Positions 1 to 9,045 of a stretch of 64,000 nt of DNA are shown piece after piece. Source of the DNA: Terrabacter tumescens. Its GTDB lineage: Bacteria > Actinomycetota > Actinomycetes > Actinomycetales > Dermatophilaceae. Where the stretch lies: contig NZ_BMNZ01000003.1 in assembly GCF_014646815.1 (NCBI RefSeq), positions 1 through 64,000 of the forward strand, read 5' to 3'. The notes beneath the pieces were generated by a model, which was not told the origin of the DNA, ran no database searches, and saw nothing but the letters and a program-made list of their open reading frames with translations. How positions within the stretch are numbered: the stretch's first letter is position 1; every line of letters starts with the position of its first letter. A program made the position numbers and the translations under genes.

Positions 1-1466
1 AGGGTGGTGGCGGTGAAGCCGGGGAGCTGTTTGGTGTGGTTGCAGCGCACGCAGAGGGCTTGGCCGTTGGTGTCGGTGGTGGGGCCGCCCTGGGCGTGGT
101 CGTGGATGTGGTCGAGGTGTCGGGCGGGGGCGTCGCACCAGGGGGTGCGGCAGGTGGCGGCGTCGCGGGTGAGCAGGTAGCGGCGCAGGCCGCCGTCGAA
201 GGTGCGGCGGGTCGAGTCCATCGCGACGAGGGTGCCGGTGTCGGGGTGGGTGTAGAGCCGCCGCAACCACACGCCCGCCGCCTTGGCCCCGGCGTCACCC
301 TGGGCGGCCGACCCGGTGGCCGACCCGGTGGCCGACCCGGTGGCCGACCCGGTGGCGCGCTGGAGTCGGGTGAGGAGGTCGCGGACCCAGGCGGCGGGGA
401 CGGGGCCGTAGCCGGTGAGGTGGGCGGGGGTGTCGTCGTCGGCGAGGAGGGCCTGGTCGGTCTTGACGAGCTGGATCTCGACGGGGACCTGGTCGGGGGC
501 GGCTTGTCCGGTGAGGCGGGTGACGAGGGTGTCGGCCATGACCTGGCCCTTGCCGCGTTCGTCGCCGGCGGCGCTGGCGGTGTCGGCGGCCGCGGTGAGG
601 GCGGCGTGGGCGGCGACGGCCTGCGCGACGGGCAGCAGCGCGGTGAGGTAGGCCATCGTGTCCGGCGCGGGGCGCAGCGTGACGCGCCGGTCGGACTCGG
701 CCTTCGCGGCGCGGGCCATGACCGAGGCGGCGTCGATGCGGTAGGCGACGGCCCGGACCCTCCGGGCGAGCTCGCGGTCGCCGAGTGCGGCGACGGGCTG
801 GGTGGGGTCGGTGATGACTTCGGCGTCGACGAGGCGCCGGTCCGCTGGGTCGAGGACGGCGGTCTCGCGGACGATGATCTGGGCGCGCCACTCGGACAGC
901 TCGCCGGCTTCGAGCGCGGCGAGGGTGTACGGCAGGTCCGTCGTCAGCGCGAGCGCGAGCCGGACGTGCCCGGCGCCCTGCACGGGTGACTCGTGCCGCG
1001 CGAGCGCGACCTGCGCCGCGACCCCCGTCATCCCCGACGGCCGCCGCCGACGGCGCTGCGACCCGGCGTCACGGGCGCCATCATGCCCACCATCGCCGGT
1101 CCCGGTCACCGAGGGCGCCTTACCTGCGTTGTCATCGTCGGCGAACGACGCAGCCCGGGCCTGGTCCCGCGCGGCTCGCCAGCCGTCGAAGTCGCCCGCC
1201 TCGGAGCACTCCCGTGCCCGCTGCGACCACGCCTGCGCGACCTGCTCCTGGGAGTCGACGAACGCCGCCGTCACCCGCACCTGCGCCGCAGCCACCGCCG
1301 ACTTCACCCGCTCGAGCACCGCGAGCTGGTCGATCAACACCTGGTCGGACAGCGTCTGGTCGGCGAGCCCGGCCCGGCCGGACTCACCCCCCTGCCCCAC
1401 CCGCGACAGCGTCGACACGAGAGCCTCGAGGCCCTCCGTCGTCTCCACTGCCGCATCGTCGAACAT
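1..1466 (-). CDS. DUF222 / 13E12-type HNH endonuclease, partial at the window edge
   Basis: At least 488 codons are open and the 3' end lies beyond base 1. The N-terminal two thirds is the alpha-helical DUF222 domain typical of the actinobacterial 13E12 repeat family. Near the visible C-terminus an HNH core is clear: CRTPWC, then LDHIHDHAQGGPT, then NGQALCVRCNHTK, with the DH, N and H residues and two CxxC pairs of the metal site. Family members are probably DNA nickases or endonucleases carried in many copies; their biological role is not established. A run of four Thr-Gly-Ser-Ala units separates the two domains. The start ATG at 1464-1466 was chosen because a TAGAAT -10 box lies 7 nt upstream, implying a leaderless mRNA. 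No transposase or att site is visible beside it. Confidence 0.9.
   Translation of the reverse strand, partial: MFDDAAVETTEGLEALVSTLSRVGQGGESGRAGLADQTLSDQVLIDQLAVLERVKSAVAAAQVRVTAAFVDSQEQVAQAWSQRARECSEAGDFDGWRAARDQARAASFADDDNAGKAPSVTGTGDGGHDGARDAGSQRRRRRPSGMTGVAAQVALARHESPVQGAGHVRLALALTTDLPYTLAALEAGELSEWRAQIIVRETAVLDPADRRLVDAEVITDPTQPVAALGDRELARRVRAVAYRIDAASVMARAAKAESDRRVTLRPAPDTMAYLTALLPVAQAVAAHAALTAAADTASAAGDERGKGQVMADTLVTRLTGQAAPDQVPVEIQLVKTDQALLADDDTPAHLTGYGPVPAAWVRDLLTRLQRATGSATGSATGSATGSAAQGDAGAKAAGVWLRRLYTHPDTGTLVAMDSTRRTFDGGLRRYLLTRDAATCRTPWCDAPARHLDHIHDHAQGGPTTDTNGQALCVRCNHTKQLPGFTATT
306..353. repeat. Four perfect tandem 12-bp units inside the HNH gene
   Basis: The unit GGCCGACCCGGT occurs four times without a mismatch. 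On the coding (minus) strand each unit encodes Thr-Gly-Ser-Ala, giving a flexible linker between the DUF222 and HNH domains. Copy number at such a perfect repeat is likely to vary between strains without breaking the frame. Confidence 0.95.
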
Positions 1467-1473
1467 ACATTCG

Positions 1474-1479
1474 ATTCTA
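1474..1479 (-). promoter_or_regulatory. -10 box of the HNH gene (leaderless)
   Basis: TAGAAT on the minus strand, 7 nt before the ATG at 1466. This matches the TANNNT consensus of actinobacterial vegetative promoters, and the spacing puts transcription start at or next to the start codon. Confidence 0.6.
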
Positions 1480-1546
1480 GCGGATCGATGGAGTCCCAGA
1501 ACCCCTTGTGCACACCTAATTCGGTTCGCGGAGAGCGGAATTCGAC

Positions 1547-1933
1547 TCAGTCGGAGTCCACGTAGAGGCAGAACGGATGGCCAGCAGGGTCGAGCATCAC
1601 CCGGACATCGTCCTGCGGCTGGAATGCGGCGAGCTCGGCCCCGACCTCGACGGCGTACGCCACGGCGGCAGCGAGGTCGTCCACCTCGAGGTCGAGGTGG
1701 AGCATCATGATCGGCCGGCCCGGCTCGCTCGGCCAGACCGGCCGCACGTAGTTCGGCTCCGTCTGGAACGACAGGTTGTAGCCATGGGTCTCGGACGGGG
1801 CGAGCGTCGCCCAGTCCGGGGTGTCCTTGAAGGACGTCCAGCCGAGCAGTCGCTCGTAGAAGTGCGCGAGGGCGGACGCGTCGGGGGCGTCGAGCACGAC
1901 GCCGAACCAGTGCTTCGTCGTTCTTAGCGGCAT
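1547..1933 (-). CDS. VOC-superfamily (glyoxalase/bleomycin-resistance fold) protein
   Basis: A 128-residue single-domain protein with the paired beta-alpha-beta-beta-beta pattern of the vicinal oxygen chelate fold. It opens with FGVVLDAPDASALAHFYERLLGW and closes with VMLDPAGHPFCLYV, the usual C-terminal signature with a possible metal-ligand region. VOC proteins bind a metal or small hydrophobic ligands; the substrate cannot be told from sequence. An upstream in-frame ATG (1952-1954) would add seven residues. I prefer 1933 because a CATGCT box lies 6 nt upstream. It stands alone between the HNH gene and bioQ. Confidence 0.8.
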   Translation of the reverse strand: MPLRTTKHWFGVVLDAPDASALAHFYERLLGWTSFKDTPDWATLAPSETHGYNLSFQTEPNYVRPVWPSEPGRPIMMLHLDLEVDDLAAAVAYAVEVGAELAAFQPQDDVRVMLDPAGHPFCLYVDSD

Positions 1934-2157
1934 CGCACCAGCATGCCCCGGCACCGGTCCAGCACGGCGTGAAGAAGGGCCAGGATCGGCGTATCAGGAG
2001 CGGCGCCCCCTCCTCTGAGGGGTGTCGGCGAAGGTCCAGGCACGCGCGTCGACGAACCTCCACCCTCCAGGGGTGGTGCTGGGCGGGGCCTGGACCGCCC
2101 AGCACTTGCCTGTCCGCAGGTGCTCAGCGTGAGTCGTGACTCGCGACCCAGCGGGCC

Positions 2158-2715
2158 TCAGTGGGACCGCGCGAGCCCGCGCACGACGACCGCCAGACCC
2201 ACCTCGAACGCCTTGGCCTCGGACGTCGCATCCGGGGCAGGAAGGTCGGGGTCGACGGAGGCGGCCATCGCGCGATCCTGCTGCCCCGCAACGGATCCGA
2301 GGATGTGGTGCACGACGAGGGACGCTACCTCGTCCCGCTCCGACGCGGGCGCGCCGGCGTCGTGGACGAGCTGGGCCAGGGCTCGGAGCGGGCGAGCGGC
2401 GCCCGGCTCGACGGCATACGCGAGGCCGACCACATCGGCACCGTCGGGCACCTGGACCAGGGCGTCGCGCACGGCGACGGCCAGCCCGACGAGCGCCTCG
2501 GCCGGTGGCTGGTCCGGGCGCGGGTCGGGGATCTCGGAGAGCAGCACGTCGGCCACCTCGACGAGGAGCTCCTGCTTGTTCGCGACGTGCCAGTAGAGGG
2601 CGCCCGGCGCGACGCCGAGCTCGCGCGCGAGGCGGCGCATCGACAGGTCGGCCAGTCCGTAGCGTCGCAACAGGTCGACCGCGGTCGCGACGACCTGGTC
2701 CCGACTGAGTGCCAC
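2158..2715 (-). CDS. bioQ: BioQ-like TetR-family repressor of biotin synthesis
   Basis: A 185-residue TetR regulator. The N-terminal helix-turn-helix reads DLLRRYGLADLSMRRLARELGVAPGALYWHVANKQEL, and the C-terminal half is the helical ligand/dimer domain. It is divergent from bioB, and two copies of TGAACACCGTTCA lie between the genes. This is the palindrome type known for BioQ in corynebacteria and mycobacteria, so repression of the bio operon, and probably of itself, is inferred. The start is GTG at 2713-2715, preceded by GGGGAG. A longer frame from 2811 would begin inside the operator and is unlikely. BioQ proteins do not bind biotin directly in the studied cases; the effector here is unknown. 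Confidence 0.85.
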   Translation of the reverse strand: MALSRDQVVATAVDLLRRYGLADLSMRRLARELGVAPGALYWHVANKQELLVEVADVLLSEIPDPRPDQPPAEALVGLAVAVRDALVQVPDGADVVGLAYAVEPGAARPLRALAQLVHDAGAPASERDEVASLVVHHILGSVAGQQDRAMAASVDPDLPAPDATSEAKAFEVGLAVVVRGLARSH

Positions 2716-2758
2716 GCGCTCCCCCGCCCTCGGTGCACGGGTCCGCTGTGGACCCGCG

Positions 2759-2789
2759 TTGACAGCCGAGCCTAGCGACTCGGCATACT
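2759..2789 (+). promoter_or_regulatory. Probable bioBAFD promoter
   Basis: A perfect -35 TTGACA (2759-2764) is followed after 19 bp by CATACT (2784-2789), a two-mismatch -10. Transcription would start near 2796, inside the first BioQ palindrome, which suits simple repression. The GGCATAC word that recurs through the window overlaps the -10. Confidence 0.55.
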
Positions 2790-2817
2790 GAACACCGTTC
2801 AAGTTGAACACCGTTCA
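2789..2817. promoter_or_regulatory. Two tandem BioQ operators
   Basis: TGAACACCGTTCA occurs perfectly at 2789-2801 and again at 2805-2817, separated by three bases, so the centres are 16 bp apart. Each copy is a TGAAC-N3-GTTCA palindrome. They cover the expected bioB transcription start and lie 22 bp or more before the bioB ATG. Confidence 0.9.
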
Positions 2818-2839
2818 GTGCCGCGCGCAAGGAGCCCGC

Positions 2840-3916
2840 ATGACCCGCCGTTTCGACGACCTCGCCGACGCCGTGCTGGCCGGCACCCCGGCCACGACGG
2901 ACGACGCCCTCGACGTCCTGCGCGCCACCGACGAGGAGCTGCTCGCGGTCGTCGCAGCGGCGGCGCGCCTGCGGCGCAAGCACTTCGGCAACACCGTCAA
3001 GGTCAACTACCTCGTCAACCTCAAGTCGGGCCTCTGCCCCGAGGACTGCCACTACTGCTCCCAGCGGCTGGGCTCTCAGGCCGACATCCTGAAGTACACC
3101 TGGCTGAAGCCGGACGAGGCCATCGAGCAGGCTGCGGCCGGGCTGCGCGGCGGCGCCAGCCGGATCTGCATGGTCTCGAGCGGACGCGGGCCCACCGACC
3201 GCGACGTCGACCGCGTGGCCGGCATGGTCGGCGCGCTCAAGCAGGAGCACCCCGACGTCGAGGTGTGCGCGTGCCTCGGCCTGCTCAAGGACGGCCAGGC
3301 CGAGCGCCTGCGCGCGGCCGGCGTCGACGCGTACAACCACAACCTCAACACCGCCGAGTCGCACCACGACAAGATCGTCACGAGCCACACCTACGCCGAC
3401 CGCGTCGACACGGTCACCAAGGCCAAGGACGCCGGGCTCTCCCCGTGCTCGGGCCTCATCGCCGGCCTCGGCGAGAGCGACGAGCAGGTCGCCGAGGCGC
3501 TCTTCGCGCTCCGGGACCTCGGCTCGGACTCCATCCCCGTCAACTTCCTCATGCCCTTCGACGGCACCCCGCTCGAGGGAACCTGGGACCTCACCCCGGG
3601 GCGTTGCCTGCGCATCCTCGCCATGGCCCGGATCGTCTGCCCTGACAAGGAGATCCGCATCGCCGGCGGTCGTGAGATGCACCTCCGCTCGCTCCAGGGG
3701 CTCGCCCTCCACGTGGCCAACTCGATCTTCCTCGGCGACTACCTCACCTCCGAGGGCCAGGCCGCGGAGGCCGACCTCGAGCTGATCCGCGACAACGGCT
3801 TCGTCGTGCTCGGCGCCGACGACGGGGCGGCCGACCCGGGCCGGCCGGCCGCGGCCACGCACGACCCGGCGAAGCGTCGCCGCGGGGCCGGCACGGACCT
3901 GCCTGCCAATGCCTGA
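2840..3916 (+). CDS. bioB: Biotin synthase
   Basis: A radical SAM enzyme converting dethiobiotin to biotin by sulfur insertion. The [4Fe-4S] motif [10 protein letters not shown] (Cys66, Cys70, Cys73) is intact. Later family motifs follow: [16 protein letters not shown] and the [13 protein letters not shown] segment. At 358 residues it is slightly long because of a charged, Ala/Pro-rich tail after the conserved core. ATG 2840 is preceded by AAGGAG at 2829-2834; the TTG at 2804 lies in the operator and was rejected. First gene of bioBAFD; its stop overlaps the bioA start by 8 nt, indicating translational coupling. Confidence 0.97.
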   Translation: MTRRFDDLADAVLAGTPATTDDALDVLRATDEELLAVVAAAARLRRKHFGNTVKVNYLVNLKSGLCPEDCHYCSQRLGSQADILKYTWLKPDEAIEQAAAGLRGGASRICMVSSGRGPTDRDVDRVAGMVGALKQEHPDVEVCACLGLLKDGQAERLRAAGVDAYNHNLNTAESHHDKIVTSHTYADRVDTVTKAKDAGLSPCSGLIAGLGESDEQVAEALFALRDLGSDSIPVNFLMPFDGTPLEGTWDLTPGRCLRILAMARIVCPDKEIRIAGGREMHLRSLQGLALHVANSIFLGDYLTSEGQAAEADLELIRDNGFVVLGADDGAADPGRPAAATHDPAKRRRGAGTDLPANA

Positions 3917-5285
3917 ACCGTCGGGACCACCGTCCGGCCCACCGCTGCATCCGCCTCTGCAGTCACCGCTGGCCGCCCGGGACCACGGGCTCGTCTGGCA
4001 CCCCTACGCGCCGCTCGACGGCCCGGCGCCGTATGCCGTCGAGGGCGCCTCGGGCGTGCGCCTGACGCTGACGGCGCCGGACGGCACGCGCCACGACGCC
4101 GTCGACGCGATGGCCTCGTGGTGGTGCGCCGTCCACGGCTACCGCAACCCCGTCCTCGACGCGGTTGCCCACGAACAGGTCGACCGTTTCAGCCACGTCA
4201 TGTTCGGCGGCCTGACGCACGAGCCGGCCGTCAGGCTCGCCGAACGCCTCACCTCGCTGGCGCCCGGGCCGATGGCCCACGTCTTCTACGCCGACTCGGG
4301 CTCGGTGTCGGTCGAGGTGGCCCTCAAGCTGTCGCTGCAGTACCAGGCGGCACAGGGACGACCGAGGCGGCAGCGGTTCCTCACGGTGCGCGGCGGCTAC
4401 CACGGCGACACGTTTGCTGCGATGAGCGTGTGCGACCCCGTCGACGGGATGCACTCGGCCTTCCCGGGTGCGCTGGCGCGCCAGGTCTTCGCCCCACGTC
4501 CTCCCGCCGCGCGGCTCGTCACGACCGCGACCGGCGAGGAGCACTGGGAGACGGACCGGTCGGCCCTCGACGCATGGGCGAGCGAGGTGCGCACACTGGC
4601 GACGACCCACGGCGACGAGCTCGCCGCCGTCGTCGTCGAGCCGATCCTGCAGGGCGCCGGTGGCATGCACGTCTACCACCCCGACTGCCTCCGGGTGCTG
4701 CGTGAGGTGGCCGACGAGCACGGCCTGCTCCTCGTCGTCGACGAGATCGCGACCGGCTTCGGTCGGACCGGCCGGCTCTTCGCCTCCGAGTGGGCCGACG
4801 TGACGCCGGACGTCATGTGCGTCGGCAAGGCACTGACGGGCGGATACCTCTCTCTCGCAGCGGTGCTCATGACCCGTGAGGTCGGCGAGGCCATCACGCG
4901 CTCCGCCTTCCGGGCCCTGCTGCACGGACCCACCTTCATGGCCAACCCCCTCGCCTGCGCGGTCGCCAACGCGTCGGTCGAGCTGGTCGAGGCCACGTGG
5001 AAGGACGACGTCCCCCGCGTCGGTCGCCTCCTGCGCGAGCACCTCGAGCCGGCGCTCTCCCTGCCCCACGTGGCGGACGTCCGCACCCTCGGCGCGGTCG
5101 GGGTCGTGCAGCTGACGTCGCCGGTCGACGTCCCCGCCGTCACGCGCGCGGCGCTCGGGCGCGGCGTCTGGGTGCGGCCTTTCCGGGACCTCGTCTACAC
5201 GATGCCGCCCTACGTCTGCACCGACCAAGACGTGCGGCTCATCGCCGAGGGCGTCGTCGGCGCCGTGGCGGAGGTCCATGGATGA
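3909..5285 (+). CDS. bioA: Adenosylmethionine-8-amino-7-oxononanoate aminotransferase
   Basis: A PLP class III aminotransferase that makes 7,8-diaminopelargonate from KAPA, with SAM as amino donor. The PLP lysine is Lys307 in VGKALTGGY, and the cofactor aspartate is Asp278 in [15 protein letters not shown]. The SAM/KAPA pocket signature [13 protein letters not shown] is at residues 66-78. At 458 residues it is family-sized, with a proline-rich N-terminal leader of about 20 residues. It overlaps bioB by 8 nt and ends in an ATGA overlap with bioF. Confidence 0.96.
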   Translation: MPEPSGPPSGPPLHPPLQSPLAARDHGLVWHPYAPLDGPAPYAVEGASGVRLTLTAPDGTRHDAVDAMASWWCAVHGYRNPVLDAVAHEQVDRFSHVMFGGLTHEPAVRLAERLTSLAPGPMAHVFYADSGSVSVEVALKLSLQYQAAQGRPRRQRFLTVRGGYHGDTFAAMSVCDPVDGMHSAFPGALARQVFAPRPPAARLVTTATGEEHWETDRSALDAWASEVRTLATTHGDELAAVVVEPILQGAGGMHVYHPDCLRVLREVADEHGLLLVVDEIATGFGRTGRLFASEWADVTPDVMCVGKALTGGYLSLAAVLMTREVGEAITRSAFRALLHGPTFMANPLACAVANASVELVEATWKDDVPRVGRLLREHLEPALSLPHVADVRTLGAVGVVQLTSPVDVPAVTRAALGRGVWVRPFRDLVYTMPPYVCTDQDVRLIAEGVVGAVAEVHG

Positions 5286-6580
5286 GCCGCTGGGACGCCT
5301 GGCTGGGCCAACGAGCCGACCTGAGGGCCGAGCGCGGCACGGAGCGCTTCGACCCGGTGCTGCGCGTCAGCCGCCCAGGCTCCGCCTCCCGGGACCCCCT
5401 CGACCTCGCCTCCAACGACTATCTCGGCCTGTCCCGCGACGAGCGCGTCGTGACGGCCGCCAAGGAGGCCCTCGACCGCTACGGCGCCTCGGCGACCGCG
5501 AGCCGACTCGTCACAGGGACCCTGCCCGTGCACCGTGACCTCGAGGCCGCGCTGTGCCGGCTCACGGGAGCGACGAGCGCCCTCGCCTTCTCGACCGGGT
5601 ATGCCGCCAACCTCGGGGTGCTGACCGCCCTCAGCGGGCGCGGGGCCGAGATCCTCCTCGACGCCCACGCCCACGCGTCGCTGCACGACGCGGCCCGCAT
5701 GTCGCGGGTCCCGTACGCGACGTTCGCGCACAACGACCCCGACGCCCTGGCTGCCGAGCTCGCCGCCCGTCCCGACCGCAGGGTCGTCGTCGCCGTCGAG
5801 TCGATCTACTCCGTCCTCGGGGACGCCGCTCCCGTGCAGGCCCTCGTGGAGGTGTGTCACGCCCACGGCGCCCTGCTCGTCGTCGACGAGGCGCACGGCA
5901 TCGGTGTCGCAGGGCACGGCCGCGGCCTCGTGCACGAGCTCGACCTCGTCGGGACCCGCGACCTCGTCGTGACCATGACCCTGTCGAAGGCCCTCGGCTC
6001 ACAGGGTGGTGCCGTGCTGGGGTCGACCGCCGTGCGCGACCACCTCGTCAACACCGCGCGCAGCTTCATCTTCGACACCGGCCTCGCGCCTGCCGCCGCC
6101 GCGGCTGCCTGCGCCGCTGCCGACGTGGTCGACGGCGACCCGACGCTGGCGGCCGCGGTCCGCGCCAACGCCCGCACCGTCGCAGCCATCTGCGGCATCG
6201 AGCCCGCGGCCGGAGCAGTCCAGTCGATCCCCATGCGGTCGCCCGAGAGCGCAGTGGCCGCCGCCCTCGACCTGCGCGCCCACGGCGTCCTCGTCGGGTG
6301 CTTCCGGCCACCCAGCGTCCCCGACGGCGTGTCCCGCCTCCGGGTCACGGCGCGCGCCGACCTCGCAGGAGAGGATCTCTTCCAGGCCGCCCGGCTCGTC
6401 GCCCGCACGGTCGCGACGCACGAGGCTCCGTCCCGTCCCGATACCGTCGAGGGGCCACGGGCAGGGGACGCTCCCTCCCCCGCCCGTGGTCTCCCGTCGG
6501 TCGCGGCCGTGGAGGGGGTCCAAGGGCCCGTTCCCCCGTCGCCGCTCGGCGCCGTCCCACCCCACGGCGACGATGACTGA
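5282..6580 (+). CDS. bioF: 8-amino-7-oxononanoate synthase with a C-terminal extension
   Basis: A PLP alpha-oxoamine synthase condensing pimeloyl-thioester with alanine, the first committed ring-building step of biotin. Lys236 in [11 protein letters not shown] is the PLP lysine; [10 protein letters not shown] and [12 protein letters not shown] are the usual motifs. The catalytic domain ends near residue 380. About 50 further residues rich in Pro, Gly and Ala follow that are not typical of BioF. The DNA for this tail contains the GTCGAGGGGCCAC half-palindrome found at two gene ends elsewhere in the window. The start ATG overlaps the bioA stop (ATGA), and the end overlaps bioD by 8 nt. Confidence 0.95.
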   Translation: MSRWDAWLGQRADLRAERGTERFDPVLRVSRPGSASRDPLDLASNDYLGLSRDERVVTAAKEALDRYGASATASRLVTGTLPVHRDLEAALCRLTGATSALAFSTGYAANLGVLTALSGRGAEILLDAHAHASLHDAARMSRVPYATFAHNDPDALAAELAARPDRRVVVAVESIYSVLGDAAPVQALVEVCHAHGALLVVDEAHGIGVAGHGRGLVHELDLVGTRDLVVTMTLSKALGSQGGAVLGSTAVRDHLVNTARSFIFDTGLAPAAAAAACAAADVVDGDPTLAAAVRANARTVAAICGIEPAAGAVQSIPMRSPESAVAAALDLRAHGVLVGCFRPPSVPDGVSRLRVTARADLAGEDLFQAARLVARTVATHEAPSRPDTVEGPRAGDAPSPARGLPSVAAVEGVQGPVPPSPLGAVPPHGDDD

Positions 6581-7286
6581 GTCACGGCTCGCCACGCTGC
6601 CCGCGGTGCTGCTCGTCACGGGCACCGACACCGACGTGGGCAAGACGGTCGTGACCTCGGCGGTCGTCGCGACGGCACGGGCGGCGGGACGGCGCGTGAC
6701 GGCATACAAACCCACGCAGACCGGGGTGGCACCCGGCGAGCCGGGAGACATGGCCGAGGTGGAGCGCCTGACGGGCGTGGCGACCGTCGAGGGCGTGCGC
6801 CTGCGGGCGCCCATGGCGCCGAGGCCGGCAGCCGCGCTCGAGGGCGTCGGCCTGCCCACCCTGGCCGACCACGTGGCCCGGGTCGCGGACCTGGGCGTAC
6901 GCCACGACCTCGTCGTCGTCGAGGGCGCGGGCGGTCTGCTCGTCGAGCTGACCGACGCCGGTGAGACTCTGGCCGACCTCGCCACGATCCTGGAGGACAG
7001 CGGGGTGCTCGTCGTGTCCCGGAGTGCACTCGGCACCCTCAACCACACCATGTTGACGCGAGAAGCACTGTCCCACAGAGGAGTCCGGCAACTCGGCATC
7101 GTCATCGGCGCGTGGCCCGACCATCCCGACGTCATCGAGACGACGAATCGCGACTACCTCGGGGCGCTCCCCGGGGGTCTGGTCGGCGCCGTGCCGCTCG
7201 GCGCCCCACGCCTCGACCCGGCGACCTTCGCCGCCGACGCTCCAGGCTGGCTGCCGGGACTGGCTCAGCGCCTCGGGACACCCTGA
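6573..7286 (+). CDS. bioD: Dethiobiotin synthetase
   Basis: An ATP-dependent carboxylase that closes the ureido ring of dethiobiotin from diaminopelargonate and CO2. At 237 residues it is family-sized. The P-loop GTDTDVGKT is at residues 17-25, followed by YKPTQTG (substrate-binding lysine region) and VVEGAGGLLVEL. Last gene of the bio operon; its 3' end overlaps the 3' end of convergent cimA by 22 nt. No bioC, bioH, bioI or bioW is present, so pimeloyl precursor synthesis is encoded elsewhere or the precursor is imported. Confidence 0.95.
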   Translation: MTESRLATLPAVLLVTGTDTDVGKTVVTSAVVATARAAGRRVTAYKPTQTGVAPGEPGDMAEVERLTGVATVEGVRLRAPMAPRPAAALEGVGLPTLADHVARVADLGVRHDLVVVEGAGGLLVELTDAGETLADLATILEDSGVLVVSRSALGTLNHTMLTREALSHRGVRQLGIVIGAWPDHPDVIETTNRDYLGALPGGLVGAVPLGAPRLDPATFAADAPGWLPGLAQRLGTP

Positions 7287-8854
7287 CGCAGCAAGCCGTG
7301 CACGATGCCGTCGGTGAGGGCACGCCACGACGCGGCGAGGATCGAGCCGGCGACACCGATGGTGTCCCACGACGTCTCCCCGTCGGAGGTCTCGATGAGC
7401 ACGCGCGTCACGGCGTCCGTGCCGTGCGAGGCATCGAGGATGCGCACCTTGAAGTCGATGAGCTCGATCTTCTCGATCTCGGGGTAGGCGCGGGCCAGGG
7501 CTTCGCGCAGCGCGTGGTCGAGCGCGTTGACCGGACCGTTGCCCTCGCCGGTCGCGATGAGGCGGGCACCGTCGGCACGCAGCTTGACGGTCGCCTCGGA
7601 CGTGGCGTCACCTTCGCCCGAGGAGTCGGTGATGACCCGCCACGACTCGACCTCGAAGTAGTCGGTGCACCCCGGCTCGAGCGCCTCGCGGAGCATCAGC
7701 TCGACGGTCGCGTCGGCGGCGTCGAAGGTCCACCCGCGCAGCTCGAGGTCCTTGACCTCGGCGAGCACCGCGGCGACGACGTCGGGGCGGTCGGACAGGT
7801 CGAGCCCCGCCTCACGCGCCTTGAGCTCGATGCTCGCGCGCCCGGCCATGTCGGAGACGAGGGTGCGCATGCCGTTGCCGACGAGCGACGGGTCCATGTG
7901 CTGGTAGAGGTCGGGATCGACCTTGAGCGCGCTCGCGTGCAGACCCGCCTTGTGCGCGAAGGCGCTGGCGCCGACGTAGGGCTGGCGACTGTAGGCAGGG
8001 ACGTTGGTCACCTCGCTGATCGCGTGCGCGATGTGCATGGCCCGGCGGAACGCATCGGGCTCCATGGCGTCGAGCCCCAGCTTGAACTGGAGGTTGGCGG
8101 CGACCGTGAGCAGGTCCGCGTTGCCGGTGCGCTCGCCGTAGCCGTTGACGGTGCCCTGGACGTGGGTCGCGCCGGCCCGGACCGCCGCGACGGAGTTGGC
8201 CGCCGCGCAGCCGGTGTCGTTGTGGCAGTGGGCACCGACACGGGCGCCCGTCGAGGCGATGACGTCGGCGACGACCTCCTCGACCTGGTGCGGGAGCATG
8301 CCCCCGTTGGTGTCGCAGAGCACGACGACCTCGGCGCCGGCCTCGTGCGCGGTGCGCACGACCGAGAGGGCGTAGTCGCGGTCGAGGTGCCAGCCGTCGA
8401 AGAAGTGCTCGCAGTCGAGGAAGACGCGCCTACCCTGGGCGACGAGGTGGCCGACCGTGTCGCGGACCATCTCGAGGTTCTCCTCGAGCGTCGTGCGCAG
8501 GGCGCGTTCGACGTGGCCGGTGTGGGACTTCGCGACGAGGCACACGACCGACGCCTCGGAGTCGAGGAGGGCACGCACGAGGGGGTCCTCCGCCGCGACC
8601 CCGCCGGCGCGACGGGTGGCCCCGAAGGCGGCGAGGGTCGCGTGACGCAGGTCGAGCTCGGTGCGGGCCCGCTCGAAGAACTCCGTGTCCTTCGGGTTGG
8701 CTCCGGGCCAGCCGCCCTCGATGAAGTCGACCCCGAGATCGTCGAGCAGCCCGGCGATGGCGAGCTTGTCCGACACCGAGAGGTTGAGCCCCTCCTGCTG
8801 GGCGCCGTCGCGCAGGGTGGTGTCGTAGACGTGCAGCGCTTCCATGGCCTTCAT
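7265..8854 (-). CDS. cimA: (R)-citramalate synthase
   Basis: Condenses acetyl-CoA and pyruvate to citramalate, giving a threonine-independent route to 2-ketobutyrate for isoleucine. The HMGL-like TIM barrel starts with YDTTLRDGAQQEG (residues 10-22); the metal-binding HCH is at 209-211 and NGYGERTGNADL lies nearby. The C-terminal third (from about residue 400) is the LeuA-type allosteric domain where isoleucine feedback acts. The 529-residue length and the FDGW and TLRDGAQQEG motifs separate CimA from LeuA and HCS. Two in-frame ATGs (8852-8854 and 8843-8845) compete; neither has a clearly better RBS. Expression is probably set by the attenuator upstream. Confidence 0.93.
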   Translation of the reverse strand: MKAMEALHVYDTTLRDGAQQEGLNLSVSDKLAIAGLLDDLGVDFIEGGWPGANPKDTEFFERARTELDLRHATLAAFGATRRAGGVAAEDPLVRALLDSEASVVCLVAKSHTGHVERALRTTLEENLEMVRDTVGHLVAQGRRVFLDCEHFFDGWHLDRDYALSVVRTAHEAGAEVVVLCDTNGGMLPHQVEEVVADVIASTGARVGAHCHNDTGCAAANSVAAVRAGATHVQGTVNGYGERTGNADLLTVAANLQFKLGLDAMEPDAFRRAMHIAHAISEVTNVPAYSRQPYVGASAFAHKAGLHASALKVDPDLYQHMDPSLVGNGMRTLVSDMAGRASIELKAREAGLDLSDRPDVVAAVLAEVKDLELRGWTFDAADATVELMLREALEPGCTDYFEVESWRVITDSSGEGDATSEATVKLRADGARLIATGEGNGPVNALDHALREALARAYPEIEKIELIDFKVRILDASHGTDAVTRVLIETSDGETSWDTIGVAGSILAASWRALTDGIVHGLLRQGVPRR

Positions 8855-8990
8855 TGTCCTCGGTCTCGGGGGTTCGGCCGACCGCCTCTGACAGGCGGGC
8901 GACGCGGATGGGGGCGTCCCGGTCTCTTCTCGTGGTCGCGGCGGCCGGGGTGGTGGCCTTCGCGGTGTCTCCGTCGGGGTGGTTCGGGAA

Positions 8991-9020
8991 ACAAAAAGAC
9001 CCCCCAGGGTTGGGAGGTCT
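8991..9020 (-). terminator. Intrinsic terminator in the cimA leader
   Basis: Read on the minus strand: AGACCTCCCA, a short ACCC loop, then TGGGGGGTCT pairing back over 10 bp (one G-U), followed at once by TTTTTG. This is a textbook rho-independent terminator, unusual in such a GC-rich genome. It lies about 135 nt before the cimA start, in the transcript's own direction, so it can only serve as an attenuator. Confidence 0.85.
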
Positions 9021-9045
9021 GCGCGACGAGGGGTGCTCGTCGCGC
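9021..9045 (-). promoter_or_regulatory. Hairpin I of the cimA attenuator
   Basis: A perfect 10-bp stem, GCGCGACGAG with CTCGTCGCGC, around a 5-nt loop. Its 5' arm overlaps the last base of the leader-peptide stop codon. Its 3' arm touches the terminator stem with no gap. Confidence 0.75.

Noticed and set aside
1994-2157. A short minus-strand open stretch downstream of bioQ encoding a Trp-containing segment (CWAVQAPPSTTPGGWRF)
   Set aside because: It has no start codon in the right place, no ribosome site and no recognised family. It could be a relic, but I cannot support a gene.
2804-2839. A longer bioB start at TTG 2804 and a longer bioQ start at GTG 2811
   Set aside because: Both lie inside the BioQ operator region. 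Good ribosome sites exist before ATG 2840 and GTG 2715.
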